Numbered from the stretch's first letter, positions 1-8,523 are shown. The stretch: 64,000 bases of DNA from Streptomyces sp. TLI_146 (GCF_002846415.1 NZ_PJMX01000001.1:7440001-7504000); one strand, 5' to 3'. The notes: a model not told the origin generated them from the sequence alone. A program made the numbers and translations.

Positions 1-408
1 CTGTCGGAGTTCCTGGTCGACGTCCTCGGCGTCACGGACGTCGGCGCGTACTTCCCGCACACCGTCACCTATCACCCCTCCTGTCACGGTCTGCGCACGC
101 TGGGGCTCGGGGAGCGGCCGCGCCGGCTCCTGGAGGCCGTCAAGGGTTTGGAGCTGCGCGAACTGCCCGGCGCCGAGGAGTGCTGCGGCTTCGGCGGCAC
201 CTTCGCCCTGAAGAACCCGGCCGTGTCGGCGGCGATGGGCACCGACAAGGCGGACAGCGCGCTCACCACCGGCGCCGAGGTGCTCTGCGGCGCCGACAGC
301 TCTTGCCTGATGCACCTCGGCGGCATCCTGCGCCGCCGGGGCGACCCTCTGCGCCCTCTGCACCTCGCCGAGATCCTCGCCAGTACGGAAGCGGAGCCCC
401 ACCCATGA
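1..408 (+). CDS. lutA: L-lactate utilization protein LutA (Fe-S oxidoreductase), 3' part
   Basis: The gene runs in from the left edge, so only the last 135 residues are seen. They carry the cysteine motifs of the CCG-domain iron-sulfur family: HPSCHG at 73-90, EECCGFGG at 175-198 and DSSCLMHLGG just after 294. LutA works with LutB and LutC to oxidise L-lactate to pyruvate in the cytoplasm. The stop overlaps the start of the next gene as ATGA, so translation is coupled. The LutB and LutC neighbours make the assignment firm. Confidence 0.9.
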   Translation: MSEFLVDVLGVTDVGAYFPHTVTYHPSCHGLRTLGLGERPRRLLEAVKGLELRELPGAEECCGFGGTFALKNPAVSAAMGTDKADSALTTGAEVLCGADSSCLMHLGGILRRRGDPLRPLHLAEILASTEAEPHP

Positions 409-1823
409 GCGGCACCTTCGTCGGCATGCCCGCCTTTCCCGAGGCCGCCAGGGAGGCCGTCGGCAACAGCACCCTGCGCGCCAACCTCCGGCACGCCACC
501 CATACCATCCGCGACAAACGCGCCAGAGCGGTCGCCGAGCTCGCCGACTGGCAGCAGCTGCGCGAGGCGGGTAAACAGATCAAGAACCACACCCTGCGCC
601 ATCTCGACCGCTATCTGGTGCAGTTGGAGGAGTCCGTCGTACGGGCCGGGGGCACCGTCCACTGGGCCGCCGACGCCGACGAGGCCAACCGCATCGTCGC
701 CGACCTGGTCAAGGCCACCGGCGAGCGCGAGGTCGTCAAGGTCAAGTCGATGGCCACCCAGGAGATCGGCCTCAACGAGGCACTGGTCGCCGAGGGCATC
801 TCCGCGTACGAGACCGACCTCGCCGAACTGATCGTGCAGCTAGGCCACGACCGTCCGTCCCACATCCTGGTCCCGGCGATCCACCGCAACCGGGGGGAGA
901 TCCGGGACATCTTCCGCGAGGAGATGGGGAGTTGGGGCCGACCGGCCCCGGACGGTCTGACCGACAGCCCCGCCGAGCTGGCCGAGGCGGCGCGGCTGCA
1001 TCTGCGCGAGAAGTTCCTGCGCGCCAAGGTCGGCGTCAGCGGCGCGAACTTCATGGTCGCCGAGACCGGCACCCTCGTCGTCTTCGAGTCGGAGGGCAAC
1101 GGCCGGATGTGCCTGACCCTCCCCGAGACGCTGATCTCCGTCGTCGGAATCGAGAAGGTGATCCCCACCTGGCGGGACCTGGAGGTCTTCCTCCAGACGC
1201 TGCCGCGCTCGTCCACGGCCGAGCGGATGAACCCGTACACCAGCATGTGGACGGGCACCACGGACGGCGACGGCCCCTCGGTCTTCCACCTGGTCCTGCT
1301 GGACAACGGCCGCACCGACACCCTCGCCGACGAGGTCGGCCGCCAGGCGCTGCGCTGCATCCGCTGCTCGGCCTGCCTCAACGTCTGCCCGGTGTACGAA
1401 CGGGCCGGCGGCCATGCGTACGGCTCGGTCTACCCGGGCCCGATCGGCGCCATCCTCAGCCCCCAACTCCGGGGCACCGCGAGCGAGATCGACGCCTCGC
1501 TGCCGTACGCCTCCTCGCTCTGCGGGGCGTGTTACGAGGTGTGCCCGGTCGCGATCGACATTCCCGAGGTGCTGGTCCATCTGCGCGAGCGCGTGGCGGA
1601 CCGGGGCGGCAAGGGGCACCGCCTGGAGAAGGCGGCGATGAAGGCGGCGAGTTGGGCGATGGACCGGCCCGCGGTGCTGGCGGCGGCCGAACGCGCGGCG
1701 ACCCGGACGCGCCGACTGCACCCGAAGAAGGTGCCGGGCACCGGAGCGTGGACGGCCGGCCGCGAGCTGCCGGAGCTGCCGGAGAAGTCGTTCCGCGACT
1801 GGTGGAAGGGGGAGGGGCGGTGA
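405..1823 (+). CDS. lutB: L-lactate utilization iron-sulfur protein LutB
   Basis: 472 residues, started at the ATG that overlaps the lutA stop. The N-terminal two thirds is a LUD (DUF162) domain with the motif AETGTLVVFESEGNGR. The C-terminal part holds two ferredoxin-like [4Fe-4S] sites, CIRCSACLNVCP (about residues 316-327) and CGACYEVCP (about 371-379). This is the standard LutB/YkgF layout and length. It transfers electrons in L-lactate oxidation. Its stop overlaps a GTG start for lutC (GTGA), so three subunits lie in one coupled operon. No lactate permease or lactate-responsive regulator is visible next to it. Confidence 0.95.
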   Translation: MSGTFVGMPAFPEAAREAVGNSTLRANLRHATHTIRDKRARAVAELADWQQLREAGKQIKNHTLRHLDRYLVQLEESVVRAGGTVHWAADADEANRIVADLVKATGEREVVKVKSMATQEIGLNEALVAEGISAYETDLAELIVQLGHDRPSHILVPAIHRNRGEIRDIFREEMGSWGRPAPDGLTDSPAELAEAARLHLREKFLRAKVGVSGANFMVAETGTLVVFESEGNGRMCLTLPETLISVVGIEKVIPTWRDLEVFLQTLPRSSTAERMNPYTSMWTGTTDGDGPSVFHLVLLDNGRTDTLADEVGRQALRCIRCSACLNVCPVYERAGGHAYGSVYPGPIGAILSPQLRGTASEIDASLPYASSLCGACYEVCPVAIDIPEVLVHLRERVADRGGKGHRLEKAAMKAASWAMDRPAVLAAAERAATRTRRLHPKKVPGTGAWTAGRELPELPEKSFRDWWKGEGR

Positions 1824-2554
1824 CGGGGCCGGTGCCGATGGATGGGGGAAGGGCCGTGACGGGCTCGGTGACGACGGAAGGGGGAGCCGTGGCGGGACCG
1901 GTCCGGAGCGCGAGGGGTACGGGCGGAAGCTCCCGCGACCGCATCCTGGCCCGCGTCCGCACGGCCGTGGCCGACGCCCGCGAGGCCCCCGAGGTCACCC
2001 GGGCCTACCTGACCAGCCACACCCCGGACGACCCCGCGGCCGTACTCGACCTGCTGCACGAGAACCTGGCCGAGTACCGGGCGCTCGTCCACCGCACGGA
2101 CGCCGAGGGCCTGCCCGCGCTCCTGGCGCGGCTGCTCGCCGAGCACGGCTCGTCGACGGTCCTGGTTCCGCCCGGGCTGCCCCCGGAGTGGCTGGGCGAA
2201 GCCGGTCCCGAACGCGTCCAGGACCGGTCCGAATCCACCGCGGCCGAACTGGACACCGTGGACAGCGTCGTCACGGGGTGCGCCCTCGCCATCGCGGAGA
2301 CGGGCACGATCGTCCTGGACGGCGGCCCCGACCAGGGCAGACGCCGCATCACGCTCGTCCCCGACCACCACGTCTGCGTCGTACGGGCGCCGGACCAGGT
2401 CGTCGCGTCGGTGCCCCAGGCGATGGCGCGCCTCGACCCCACCCGCCCGCTGACCTGGATCTCGGGCCCGTCCGCGACGAGCGACATCGAGCTGGACCGG
2501 GTGGAGGGGGTACACGGCCCACGCACGCTGGAGGTCGTCCTGGTCATCGGCTGA
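1820..2554 (+). CDS. lutC: L-lactate utilization protein LutC (LUD domain)
   Basis: Third subunit of the lactate-oxidising complex, a LUD-domain protein. The motif ALAIAETGTIVLDGG near residues 154-168 followed by RRRITLVPDHHVCVV is typical of LutC/YkgG. The GTG at 1820 overlaps the lutB stop and gives 244 residues. An in-frame ATG at 1838 and further GTGs downstream are also possible. The first 35 residues are low-complexity (Gly, Thr, Val) and unlike the conserved core, so the true start may be later. Coupling to lutB favours 1820. Confidence 0.9.
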   Translation: MTGPVPMDGGRAVTGSVTTEGGAVAGPVRSARGTGGSSRDRILARVRTAVADAREAPEVTRAYLTSHTPDDPAAVLDLLHENLAEYRALVHRTDAEGLPALLARLLAEHGSSTVLVPPGLPPEWLGEAGPERVQDRSESTAAELDTVDSVVTGCALAIAETGTIVLDGGPDQGRRRITLVPDHHVCVVRAPDQVVASVPQAMARLDPTRPLTWISGPSATSDIELDRVEGVHGPRTLEVVLVIG

Positions 2555-2620
2555 GCCTCGCGGATGAGCCGATGAGCCGGTCAGGGGGACGGGGGGACGG
2601 GGAATCACGGGCGCAGCTGG

Positions 2621-3097
2621 TCAGCGGGTCAGTCGCGGCGCCTCGGCCCGCGCGTCCACCGGCCCCGGCAGCCGCTCGCTCAGCTTCCGCGCCCACGCCA
2701 TGAGCCCGCTCAGGTCGACCCCGTAAACCGCTGTCCCCGCATACCGCCCCAACGAGTCGGCGCCCCGCGCGAGCAGCGCGGCGCCGCCCTTCGCGTTGCC
2801 GCGCGCGGCGTGGGTGAGCCCGACGGCGAGCTGGGCGAGCCCCCGCCACAGTTCGCGCTCACTCTCCGGCCCCGACTTCCAGGCGTCCTCGAACACCTCG
2901 TGCGCGTGGAACGGCATCCCCGCGTCCAGCAACCGCTGCGCCTCCCGCACGGTCTCGTCCGGGGTGCGCACGACCCCCTCCGGCTGCCGCTCCACTCCGG
3001 CCGCCCCGTACGGCAGCGGCCGCCCGAGCCCGTCCCTGGGCCGCGCGTTGCGGGCCCGCCCCTCGGTGTCCCGGTCCCGGCGCGAAGAAGTCTCCAT
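2621..3097 (-). CDS. DUF309 domain protein
   Basis: 158 residues. The central segment FHAHEVFEDAWK followed by LWRGLAQLAVGLTHAARGN is the DUF309 signature, a small helical bundle of unknown biochemical role that is common in actinomycetes and cyanobacteria. The first 45 residues are basic and poorly conserved in appearance. The gene is convergent with lutC (66 bases apart). No partner gene suggests a function. Confidence 0.8.
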   Translation of the reverse strand: METSSRRDRDTEGRARNARPRDGLGRPLPYGAAGVERQPEGVVRTPDETVREAQRLLDAGMPFHAHEVFEDAWKSGPESERELWRGLAQLAVGLTHAARGNAKGGAALLARGADSLGRYAGTAVYGVDLSGLMAWARKLSERLPGPVDARAEAPRLTR

Positions 3098-3203
3098 GCG
3101 CCCATTGTCCCCCGCCGCCGCTCCCCGTACCGGAACACGGCCACGAGTGAGGTATGGTTCTCATGCACGACCGGCCAGGGGAAACCCCAGGTCAGACGGG
3201 CAA

Positions 3204-3280
<77 letters not shown>

Positions 3281-3298
3281 GCGTTCTTCGCAGGTCGA

Positions 3299-3341
3299 AG
3301 CCCGCTTTCGCAGAGATGCGAAGGCGGGCTCATCCGTTTTT
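3299..3341 (+). terminator. Rho-independent terminator of tRNA-Pro
   Basis: Arms 3299-3311 and 3318-3330 form a 13-bp stem with a single G-U pair and a 6-base loop. A run of five T follows at 3337-3341. This is the clearest intrinsic terminator with a U tract in the window. The next 200 bases to 3545 hold no gene that I can support. Confidence 0.9.
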
Positions 3342-3545
3342 CCAGGCGTTCGCGCGCGGGCTCCCGCCCAGCGTCGACCGCGGGCTGCCCCCGGCTCAGC
3401 GGGGGAGCTGATCTGGCCCAGGAGCAGCCCGCGTGCTGCCGTCGACTACGGCGCCGACACCGTGCCGGATCCCGGGCACGGTGCTGCCAACGTATCGCCG
3501 GGATCGACGTCGGCCGATCCGGGATGCGTGGCCGTTTCACGCAGG

Positions 3546-4559
3546 CTAGGGGGTGCCCAGGGTCTGCGAGGGGAGTTCGCCGAAGCGCCTGCGGTAGTTG
3601 TCGGCGAAGCGGCCCAGGTGGGTGAAGCCCCAGCGGTAGGCCGCCTCGCCCACGGTCAGTTGGGCGGGGTCGGCCTGGCGCAGCTCCGTGTGGACGCGGG
3701 TCATGCGGACGTCGCGCAGGTACGCCATCGGGGACATGCCCAGATGGCGGCGGAAGCCCTCCTGGAGCCAGCGGGCGCCGACTTGGCCTATGCCGGCGAG
3801 TTCCGTGGTGGTGAACGGGCGCTCGGGGTGGGCGTGGATCGCGTCCACGACCCGCTTGACCGGGCCGGGCAGCGCCGCCCCGACCGGCTCGTCGAGCTCC
3901 TCGCGGTAGGCGTGCTCGGTGGCCAGCAGCAGCCCCGTGAGCAGGGCGTCCTGGAGCCGGGCCGCCATGAGCGGCTGGGCGAGCGCCCCGTGCTCGTTGT
4001 CCATCTCCTTCACGACCAGCGCGACCAGGCGCGCCCAGCTCAGGCCCGGGCCCCGGCTGAGGTCGAATTCGGGCGCGAGCCGCACCCCGGTGGGGACCGA
4101 GCGGTCCAGCAGGACCTCCAGATGGCGCAGCAGGTCCGGGGCGCCGATCTTGACGGCGAGCAGGCGGCAGTCCCGGTTCCACCGCTCCAGGGTCGACTCG
4201 CCCCGGGGCTGGAAGACGGCCGCGCGCCGGGCGTTCGCGGTGGTGGGCGTCCGCGACCCCTGCCGCCAGGCGAGCTCCCCGGAGAGGGGGACGTCGACGT
4301 GGTACGCCCCCAAGTCGCCGAAGCGCATGTGCACATCGGTGCCGCAGCGCAGGTCGCCCAGGGTCAGCGGCCCCAGCTGCACCACTTCGAAGGCGGCGTC
4401 GAGCCGGTGCTCGCGGTCCAGTACGTCGATGGAGTTGGCGTAGTACATCTCACCGATCACCTGGCGGGCCTCGTCGAGGTCCCCGGTCCGGAACGAGAGC
4501 CGGGACGCGGTCGGCGCACGCCGCGTGCCGGTCTGCGAAGTTGCCTGCATGGCCCACAT
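3546..4559 (-). CDS. AraC-family transcriptional regulator
   Basis: 337 residues. The N-terminal 200 residues look like an AraC-type ligand/cupin domain (AraC_binding_2 type). The C-terminal 100 residues form the double helix-turn-helix: TTELAGIGQVGARWLQEGFR then a second helix pair ending GFTHLGRFADNYRRRFGELP, the usual AraC signature. The start could be the ATG at 4559 or the one three codons later. The gene faces away from the Tat lipoprotein gene at 4829, with 269 bases between them that may hold both promoters. Ligand and target are unknown. Confidence 0.9.
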   Translation of the reverse strand: MWAMQATSQTGTRRAPTASRLSFRTGDLDEARQVIGEMYYANSIDVLDREHRLDAAFEVVQLGPLTLGDLRCGTDVHMRFGDLGAYHVDVPLSGELAWRQGSRTPTTANARRAAVFQPRGESTLERWNRDCRLLAVKIGAPDLLRHLEVLLDRSVPTGVRLAPEFDLSRGPGLSWARLVALVVKEMDNEHGALAQPLMAARLQDALLTGLLLATEHAYREELDEPVGAALPGPVKRVVDAIHAHPERPFTTTELAGIGQVGARWLQEGFRRHLGMSPMAYLRDVRMTRVHTELRQADPAQLTVGEAAYRWGFTHLGRFADNYRRRFGELPSQTLGTP

Positions 4560-4828
4560 CTTCCCGGTGGGCGGGCCCGGCCGTCACCTGTCCTTCATGG
4601 ACCCGTCTCCGCCGGTGGCCGCGCACCCGGTCGGGTCGCGGGAATCGCCGTCGCCCTATGGCGGTCGTGCATTGCGGCCGTCGTGGAGAAATCCGGTGCG
4701 GCCCCTCTGTGTTTGCCGTGAAAGACGTTGAACGCGTCGTACTCTGAGGCGGTTATCGGCTATCGGGTTAATTCAGAACTCTCCGGTCCGTACGTCGAGG
4801 GCCCGTGGGACGACTGACGGGAGAGGCG

Positions 4829-6079
4829 ATGCGCGAGATCACCCGAAGGGGACTGCTCGGGGCCGGACTTGGTGCCGTCGCGGCGGCCGGCCTCGCCGGC
4901 TGCGGTACGGAAGGCCGGGACGGCGATGCGGGGCGAGCGCATGCGCCGGGGAACGGGCCAGGCCATCCGGCGGCGCCCAACGCGCCGGTAAAGCCCCAGG
5001 TCAAGCTGATCGGTGACGGTTCGACCGCTGACGCCGGGCCGCAACCGCACCAGCCCGACAAGCCCGTGCCGCTCGAACCGGGCCAGACCCCGCCGCAGTT
5101 CGTGATCTTCTCCTGGGACGGCGCCGGAGAGGTCGGCAATGGGCTCTTCCCGCGCTTTCTGGAGCTCGCCCGCGACCACGGCGCCTCGATGACGTTCTTC
5201 CTCTCCGGAATCTATCTGCTGCCCGAATCCAGCAAGTCGCGCTACCGCCCGCCGAACAATCCCGTCGGCGCCTCCGACATCGGCTATCTGACCGACGCAC
5301 ATGTGCGCGAGACGCTGAAATATGTGCGCGAGGCCTGGTACGACGGCCATGAGATCGGGACGCATTTCAACGGGCACTTCTGCGGCGGCTCCGGCTCGGT
5401 GGCCAACTGGTCGCCCGACCAGTGGCGCAGCGAGATCGAGCAGGCCGTCTCCTTCGTCACCGAGTGGCGCACCAACACCGGCTGGCACGACCTCGAACCG
5501 CTGCCCTTCGACTACCGCAAGGAGCTCGTCGGCGGCCGTACGCCGTGTCTGCTCGGGCAGGGCAACCTGCTGCCCACCGCCCGGCAGCTCGGCTGGCGCT
5601 ACGACGCCTCCTCGCCCGGCGGGCGTCAGGTGTGGCCCGACAAGCGCCAGGGCGTCTGGGACCTGCCGCTCCAGGGCGTGCCCTTCCCCGGGCACTCCTT
5701 CGAGGTGCTGTCGATGGACTACAACATCCTCGCCAACCAGTCGAAGAACACCACCCGCGGCATGCCGTCGCGCTACCCGGGCTGGCGCGAGCAGGCGACC
5801 CGCGCTTATCTCGCCGGGTTCCAGCGCGCGTACGAGACGAACCGCGCGCCCTTCTACATCGGCAACCACTTCGAGGAATGGAACGGCGGCATCTATATGG
5901 ACGCCGTCGAGGAGGCGCTGAAGGGGATGGCCGGGAAGAAGGACGTACGGCTGGTCTCCTTCCGCCAGTTCGTGGACTGGCTCGACGTCCAGGATCCCCG
6001 GGTGCTGGACAAGCTGCGCGCGCTGGACGTCGGCCAGGCCCCGGCGGGCGGCTGGAACGCGTACTTCAAGACCGGCTGA
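4829..6079 (+). CDS. Tat-exported lipoprotein with polysaccharide-deacetylase-like fold
   Basis: 416 residues. Start chosen at 4829 because GGGAGAGG lies just upstream. The N terminus ITRRGLLGAGLGAVAAAGLA with a following GC is a twin-arginine signal ending in a lipobox. The mature part starts with a Pro/His-rich linker and then FVIFSWDGAGE, resembling the opening strand of NodB-type polysaccharide deacetylases, and GHEIGTHFNGHF, similar to the metal-binding HxxxH region. The usual TFDDGP is altered to FSWDGAG, so enzymatic activity is not certain. It probably acts on the outer face of the membrane. Confidence 0.8.
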   Translation: MREITRRGLLGAGLGAVAAAGLAGCGTEGRDGDAGRAHAPGNGPGHPAAPNAPVKPQVKLIGDGSTADAGPQPHQPDKPVPLEPGQTPPQFVIFSWDGAGEVGNGLFPRFLELARDHGASMTFFLSGIYLLPESSKSRYRPPNNPVGASDIGYLTDAHVRETLKYVREAWYDGHEIGTHFNGHFCGGSGSVANWSPDQWRSEIEQAVSFVTEWRTNTGWHDLEPLPFDYRKELVGGRTPCLLGQGNLLPTARQLGWRYDASSPGGRQVWPDKRQGVWDLPLQGVPFPGHSFEVLSMDYNILANQSKNTTRGMPSRYPGWREQATRAYLAGFQRAYETNRAPFYIGNHFEEWNGGIYMDAVEEALKGMAGKKDVRLVSFRQFVDWLDVQDPRVLDKLRALDVGQAPAGGWNAYFKTG

Positions 6080-6084
6080 CTCCT

Positions 6085-6183
6085 ATGGCTCCGAGGCCGT
6101 CCGGGGAACTCGGCCGACCTACCGCCGACCCGGACCTGTCCGACGCCGACCGCTACTGCGCGGCCTGCATGGCGGCCTGCTGA
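6085..6183 (+). CDS. Possible 32-residue cysteine-rich peptide
   Basis: An ATG 5 bases after the lipoprotein stop opens a 32-codon frame that ends YCAACMAAC and stops. The three cysteines (CxxCxxxC) at the extreme C terminus are notable in a peptide this short. There is no clear ribosome site, so expression would depend on coupling to the upstream gene. It could equally be non-coding sequence that happens to stay open. Confidence 0.3.
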   Translation: MAPRPSGELGRPTADPDLSDADRYCAACMAAC

Positions 6184-6195
6184 GCGGGCGGTCCG

Positions 6196-6855
6196 TCACT
6201 TGCCGGAGACCTGCTCCTCGTGCCGTATCTCGGCCGGTACGTGCGGCGCCGCCAGCCGCGTGCCCAGCGTCAGCCACACCGCCGCGAACAGCCAGCCTCC
6301 GAGCACATCGGTGAGCCAGTGCACCCCGAGGTAGACACGGGAGAGGCCGACCGCCGCGCCCCACCCGAGGATCAGCGCGGCGGTGAGGTGCGCGGAGGTC
6401 GAACGGGAGCGCCTGGTCACGCCCCACACCAGGAGCCCGGCCGTCAGCGCGGCGGTGGTGGCGTGGCCGGAGGGGAAGGAGTGGCCCGAGGCGTGCGTGG
6501 CCCAGTCGGCCATCGCGGGGCGCGGGCGCCCGAGAGCGTTCATCACTCCGTACCGCACGGCCTGGCCGAGGGCGAGGACCGCGAGCGCCCCGGCCGCCGC
6601 GCACAGGCGCTGCCGGGCGTCCCGCCCGGCCAGCAGCCCGGCGCCCACGGCCAGGAGATACGGGAGCGCCCCGGTGCCGGTGGCGGTGACCGCGCGGGCG
6701 ACCGCGAGTGCCACCGGCGGCCGGTGCTCCAACGCCCAGGTGTGCGAGGCCCGGTCGCCGGGCAGCGGTGCCCCGTCCCGTACGGCGACGAGCACCGTGA
6801 GCAGGACGAACAGCAGCAGGCACACCGCCGCGCCGACGAGCCGGGCCCTCCTCAT
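6196..6855 (-). CDS. PAP2-superfamily membrane phosphatase
   Basis: 219 residues with about six membrane segments. PAP2 motif 2 is SFPSGHATT and motif 3 is SRVYLGVHWLTD, both with the catalytic histidines. Motif 1 reads NALGRPRP, with methionine where lysine is usual. Such enzymes hydrolyse lipid or prenyl pyrophosphates, for example recycling undecaprenyl pyrophosphate. Start is the ATG at 6855, which overlaps the upstream stop as ATGA. It is the last gene of a minus-strand set with the truncated PAP2-like ORF and DedA. Confidence 0.88.
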   Translation of the reverse strand: MRRARLVGAAVCLLLFVLLTVLVAVRDGAPLPGDRASHTWALEHRPPVALAVARAVTATGTGALPYLLAVGAGLLAGRDARQRLCAAAGALAVLALGQAVRYGVMNALGRPRPAMADWATHASGHSFPSGHATTAALTAGLLVWGVTRRSRSTSAHLTAALILGWGAAVGLSRVYLGVHWLTDVLGGWLFAAVWLTLGTRLAAPHVPAEIRHEEQVSGK

Positions 6856-7094
6856 CGGGCGGTCACCAGCGGGCGCGGCCGGGTCCCGCCGAGCCGGGCC
6901 ACGAGCGGCGCGGCCGACGCCGTGGCGAGCCGGGCGCCGCCGACCCGCCGGGCCCGCCACCAGGCGAGGACCATAAAGGCCGCGAAGAGCCCCGGACCGT
7001 AGTCCGACCAGAGCCGGACGGCGGTGTCGACCGGGCCGGGGGTGTCCCGCGCGAGCTCGGTGACCCGGCTGTACCACCCGTCGTCGAAGTGCAT
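6852..7094 (-). pseudogene. Truncated PAP2-like N-terminal fragment
   Basis: An 80-residue frame between DedA and PAP2. Its start MHFDDGWYSRVTELARDTPG and the following helix LFAAFMVLAWWRARR resemble the first quarter of actinobacterial PAP2 proteins, from memory. It then loses similarity and stops before any catalytic motif. It overlaps DedA (TGATG) and PAP2 (ATGA), so it still couples translation between them. Likely a decayed paralogue of the next gene, or a small membrane protein in its own right. Confidence 0.5.
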
Positions 7095-7759
7095 CAGGGG
7101 GTGTCCTCGGTAGTGCGGGCGCGGCGGGCCCGCAGGATCTCCAGGGCGATCGGGAGCAGCGAGACGGCGACGACAAGCGCCACGAGCGGGAGCAGATAGC
7201 GGTCGACGTCGGGGATGGAGGAGCCCAGCGCGTACCCGCCGAGGACCAGGCCACACGTCCACACCGCGCCGCCGATGACCTGCCAGAGCGCGAACACCCC
7301 GGCCGGGACGCCGAGCACGCCCGCCAGCGGGTTGAGCACGGTCCGGACGATCGGCACGAAGCGGGCCAGGACGATCGCCTTCGCGTGGCCGTACTTGGCG
7401 AGCAGCTCCTCGGCGCGGGCCGCGCCCTCGTGGAGCTTGCGGGACTTGGCGCGGGCCAGCAGCGCGCGGCCGCCGCGGCGGCCGATCCAGTACCCGACCT
7501 GCGCTCCGACGAGCGCGCCCGTGACGGAGGCGAGGAGGACCTGCGGCAGGGAGAGCGAGACCGGCCCGTCGCCGCCCGGCACGCACAGCAGCCCGGCGGT
7601 GAACAGCAGCGAGTCGCCGGGCAGGAAGAAGCCGACGAGCAGCCCGGTCTCGGCGAACAGCACGACGGCGACGCCGATCGCGCCGAACGCCGAGAGCAGC
7701 GAGCCCGCGTCCAGCACGTTCACGGCCTGGGGGGCGGCGGCGAACAGGGGTACGGCCAT
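7094..7759 (-). CDS. DedA-family membrane protein
   Basis: 221 residues from the ATG at 7759, chosen because GGGAGGG lies nine bases before it. An ATG six codons upstream is less likely. Hallmarks of the DedA/SNARE-associated family are ETGLLVGFFLPGDSLLFTAG in the first third and KYGHAKAIVLARFVPIVRT with the conserved glycine and arginines. These integral membrane proteins are linked to flipping of undecaprenyl phosphate or phospholipids, which fits the coupled PAP2 phosphatase. Its upstream region faces the BlaI-type gene and contains that gene's operators. Confidence 0.92.
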   Translation of the reverse strand: MAVPLFAAAPQAVNVLDAGSLLSAFGAIGVAVVLFAETGLLVGFFLPGDSLLFTAGLLCVPGGDGPVSLSLPQVLLASVTGALVGAQVGYWIGRRGGRALLARAKSRKLHEGAARAEELLAKYGHAKAIVLARFVPIVRTVLNPLAGVLGVPAGVFALWQVIGGAVWTCGLVLGGYALGSSIPDVDRYLLPLVALVVAVSLLPIALEILRARRARTTEDTP

Positions 7760-7814
7760 GGCGGTGGGCCCTCCCATAATGGATTTCGGGCCACGAGCAG
7801 CGCGGAGCCCGACT

Positions 7815-7851
7815 GACTACAGTGGTGTAGACGGTCTACAGAACTGTAGAC
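7815..7851. promoter_or_regulatory. Tandem BlaI/MecI-type operators
   Basis: Bases 7834-7851 form a perfect 8-2-8 palindrome (GTCTACAG AA CTGTAGAC). Bases 7815-7832 form a degenerate copy of the same element, 6 of 8 positions, with centres 19 bases apart. They match the TACA/TGTA half-site style of BlaI/MecI/CopY repressors. They lie 24 bases before the BlaI-type start and about 56 bases before the divergent dedA start, so both genes could be controlled. Confidence 0.8.
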
Positions 7852-7875
7852 GAAAGATCGAGGAGGATCGTTCCC

Positions 7876-8523
7876 ATGGCGGTCGTTGACGGGCCCGGCC
7901 ACTTCGGCGGCCGTGCGGGCGGCGACGCGCGGCGCCCCGCCGGTGAGCTGGAAGCGGGCGTGCTCGCGGCGCTGTGGGCCGCCGGAGGACCGCTCACGCC
8001 CGGCGAGGTGCAGGGCGCGCTTGGCGGCAGCCTGGCCCGCACCACGGTGACGACGATCCTCACCCGGCTGTACGAGAAGGGCGCCGTCACCCGCGGCCGC
8101 TCCGGCCGGGGCTTCGCCTACACCCCCACCGAGGACTCCCCGGGCCTCACGGCCCGCCGGATGCACACCGAACTCGCCAAGGAGGAGGACCGCTCCACGG
8201 TCCTCGCCCGCTTCGTCTCCCAGCTCAGCGACGAGGACGAGCAGTTGCTGCGAACCCTGCTCGACGGGGAGGCGGGGGCGTCCGGCGAGGCGATATCCGG
8301 CGCCGGGGCTGCCTCGGGCCATGACCGGTTCAGTTCGGGCCACGACCGGGCCGCCTCGGGTCATGAGCGGACCAGTTCGGGCCACGACCGGTTCGGTTCG
8401 GCCCGCGACCAGGCCGCCTCGGCCCACCGCCAGGCCAGCTCCGATCGCGGACGAGCGCCCTTGAGCCACGATCACGACCCGGCCCCCTCGGCCCCCGACT
8501 CCGCCGGCGGTGGCCGGGGATGA
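7876..8523 (+). CDS. BlaI/MecI/CopY-family repressor with repetitive tail
   Basis: 215 residues. Residues 20-130 are a winged-helix repressor: LEAGVLAALWAAGGPLTPGE, then the recognition region SLARTTVTTILTRLYEKGAV, then a dimerisation helix pair. Ribosome site GAGGAGG lies upstream. From residue 146 the protein adds about 70 residues of imperfect heptapeptide repeats (ASGHDRF type) rich in His, Asp, Arg and Ser, which I would not expect in this family (usually 120-140 residues). The stop overlaps the next start (ATGA). The partner M56 sensor protease is only a remnant, so normal proteolytic derepression cannot work through that gene. Confidence 0.9.
   Translation: MAVVDGPGHFGGRAGGDARRPAGELEAGVLAALWAAGGPLTPGEVQGALGGSLARTTVTTILTRLYEKGAVTRGRSGRGFAYTPTEDSPGLTARRMHTELAKEEDRSTVLARFVSQLSDEDEQLLRTLLDGEAGASGEAISGAGAASGHDRFSSGHDRAASGHERTSSGHDRFGSARDQAASAHRQASSDRGRAPLSHDHDPAPSAPDSAGGGRG
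8311..8478 (+). repeat. 21-bp tandem repeats coding a heptapeptide tail
   Basis: Eight units of 21 bases, the last ones degenerate. Encoded units in order: ASGHDRF, SSGHDRA, ASGHERT, SSGHDRF, GSARDQA, ASAHRQA, SSDRGRA, PLSHDHD. The repeat decays toward the 3' end, as expected of an in-frame expansion followed by drift. Confidence 0.85.

Noticed and set aside
4829-6079. Confident call as a polysaccharide deacetylase
   Set aside because: The first motif is FSWDGAG instead of TFDDGP. Fold similarity is visible, but catalysis is not supported.
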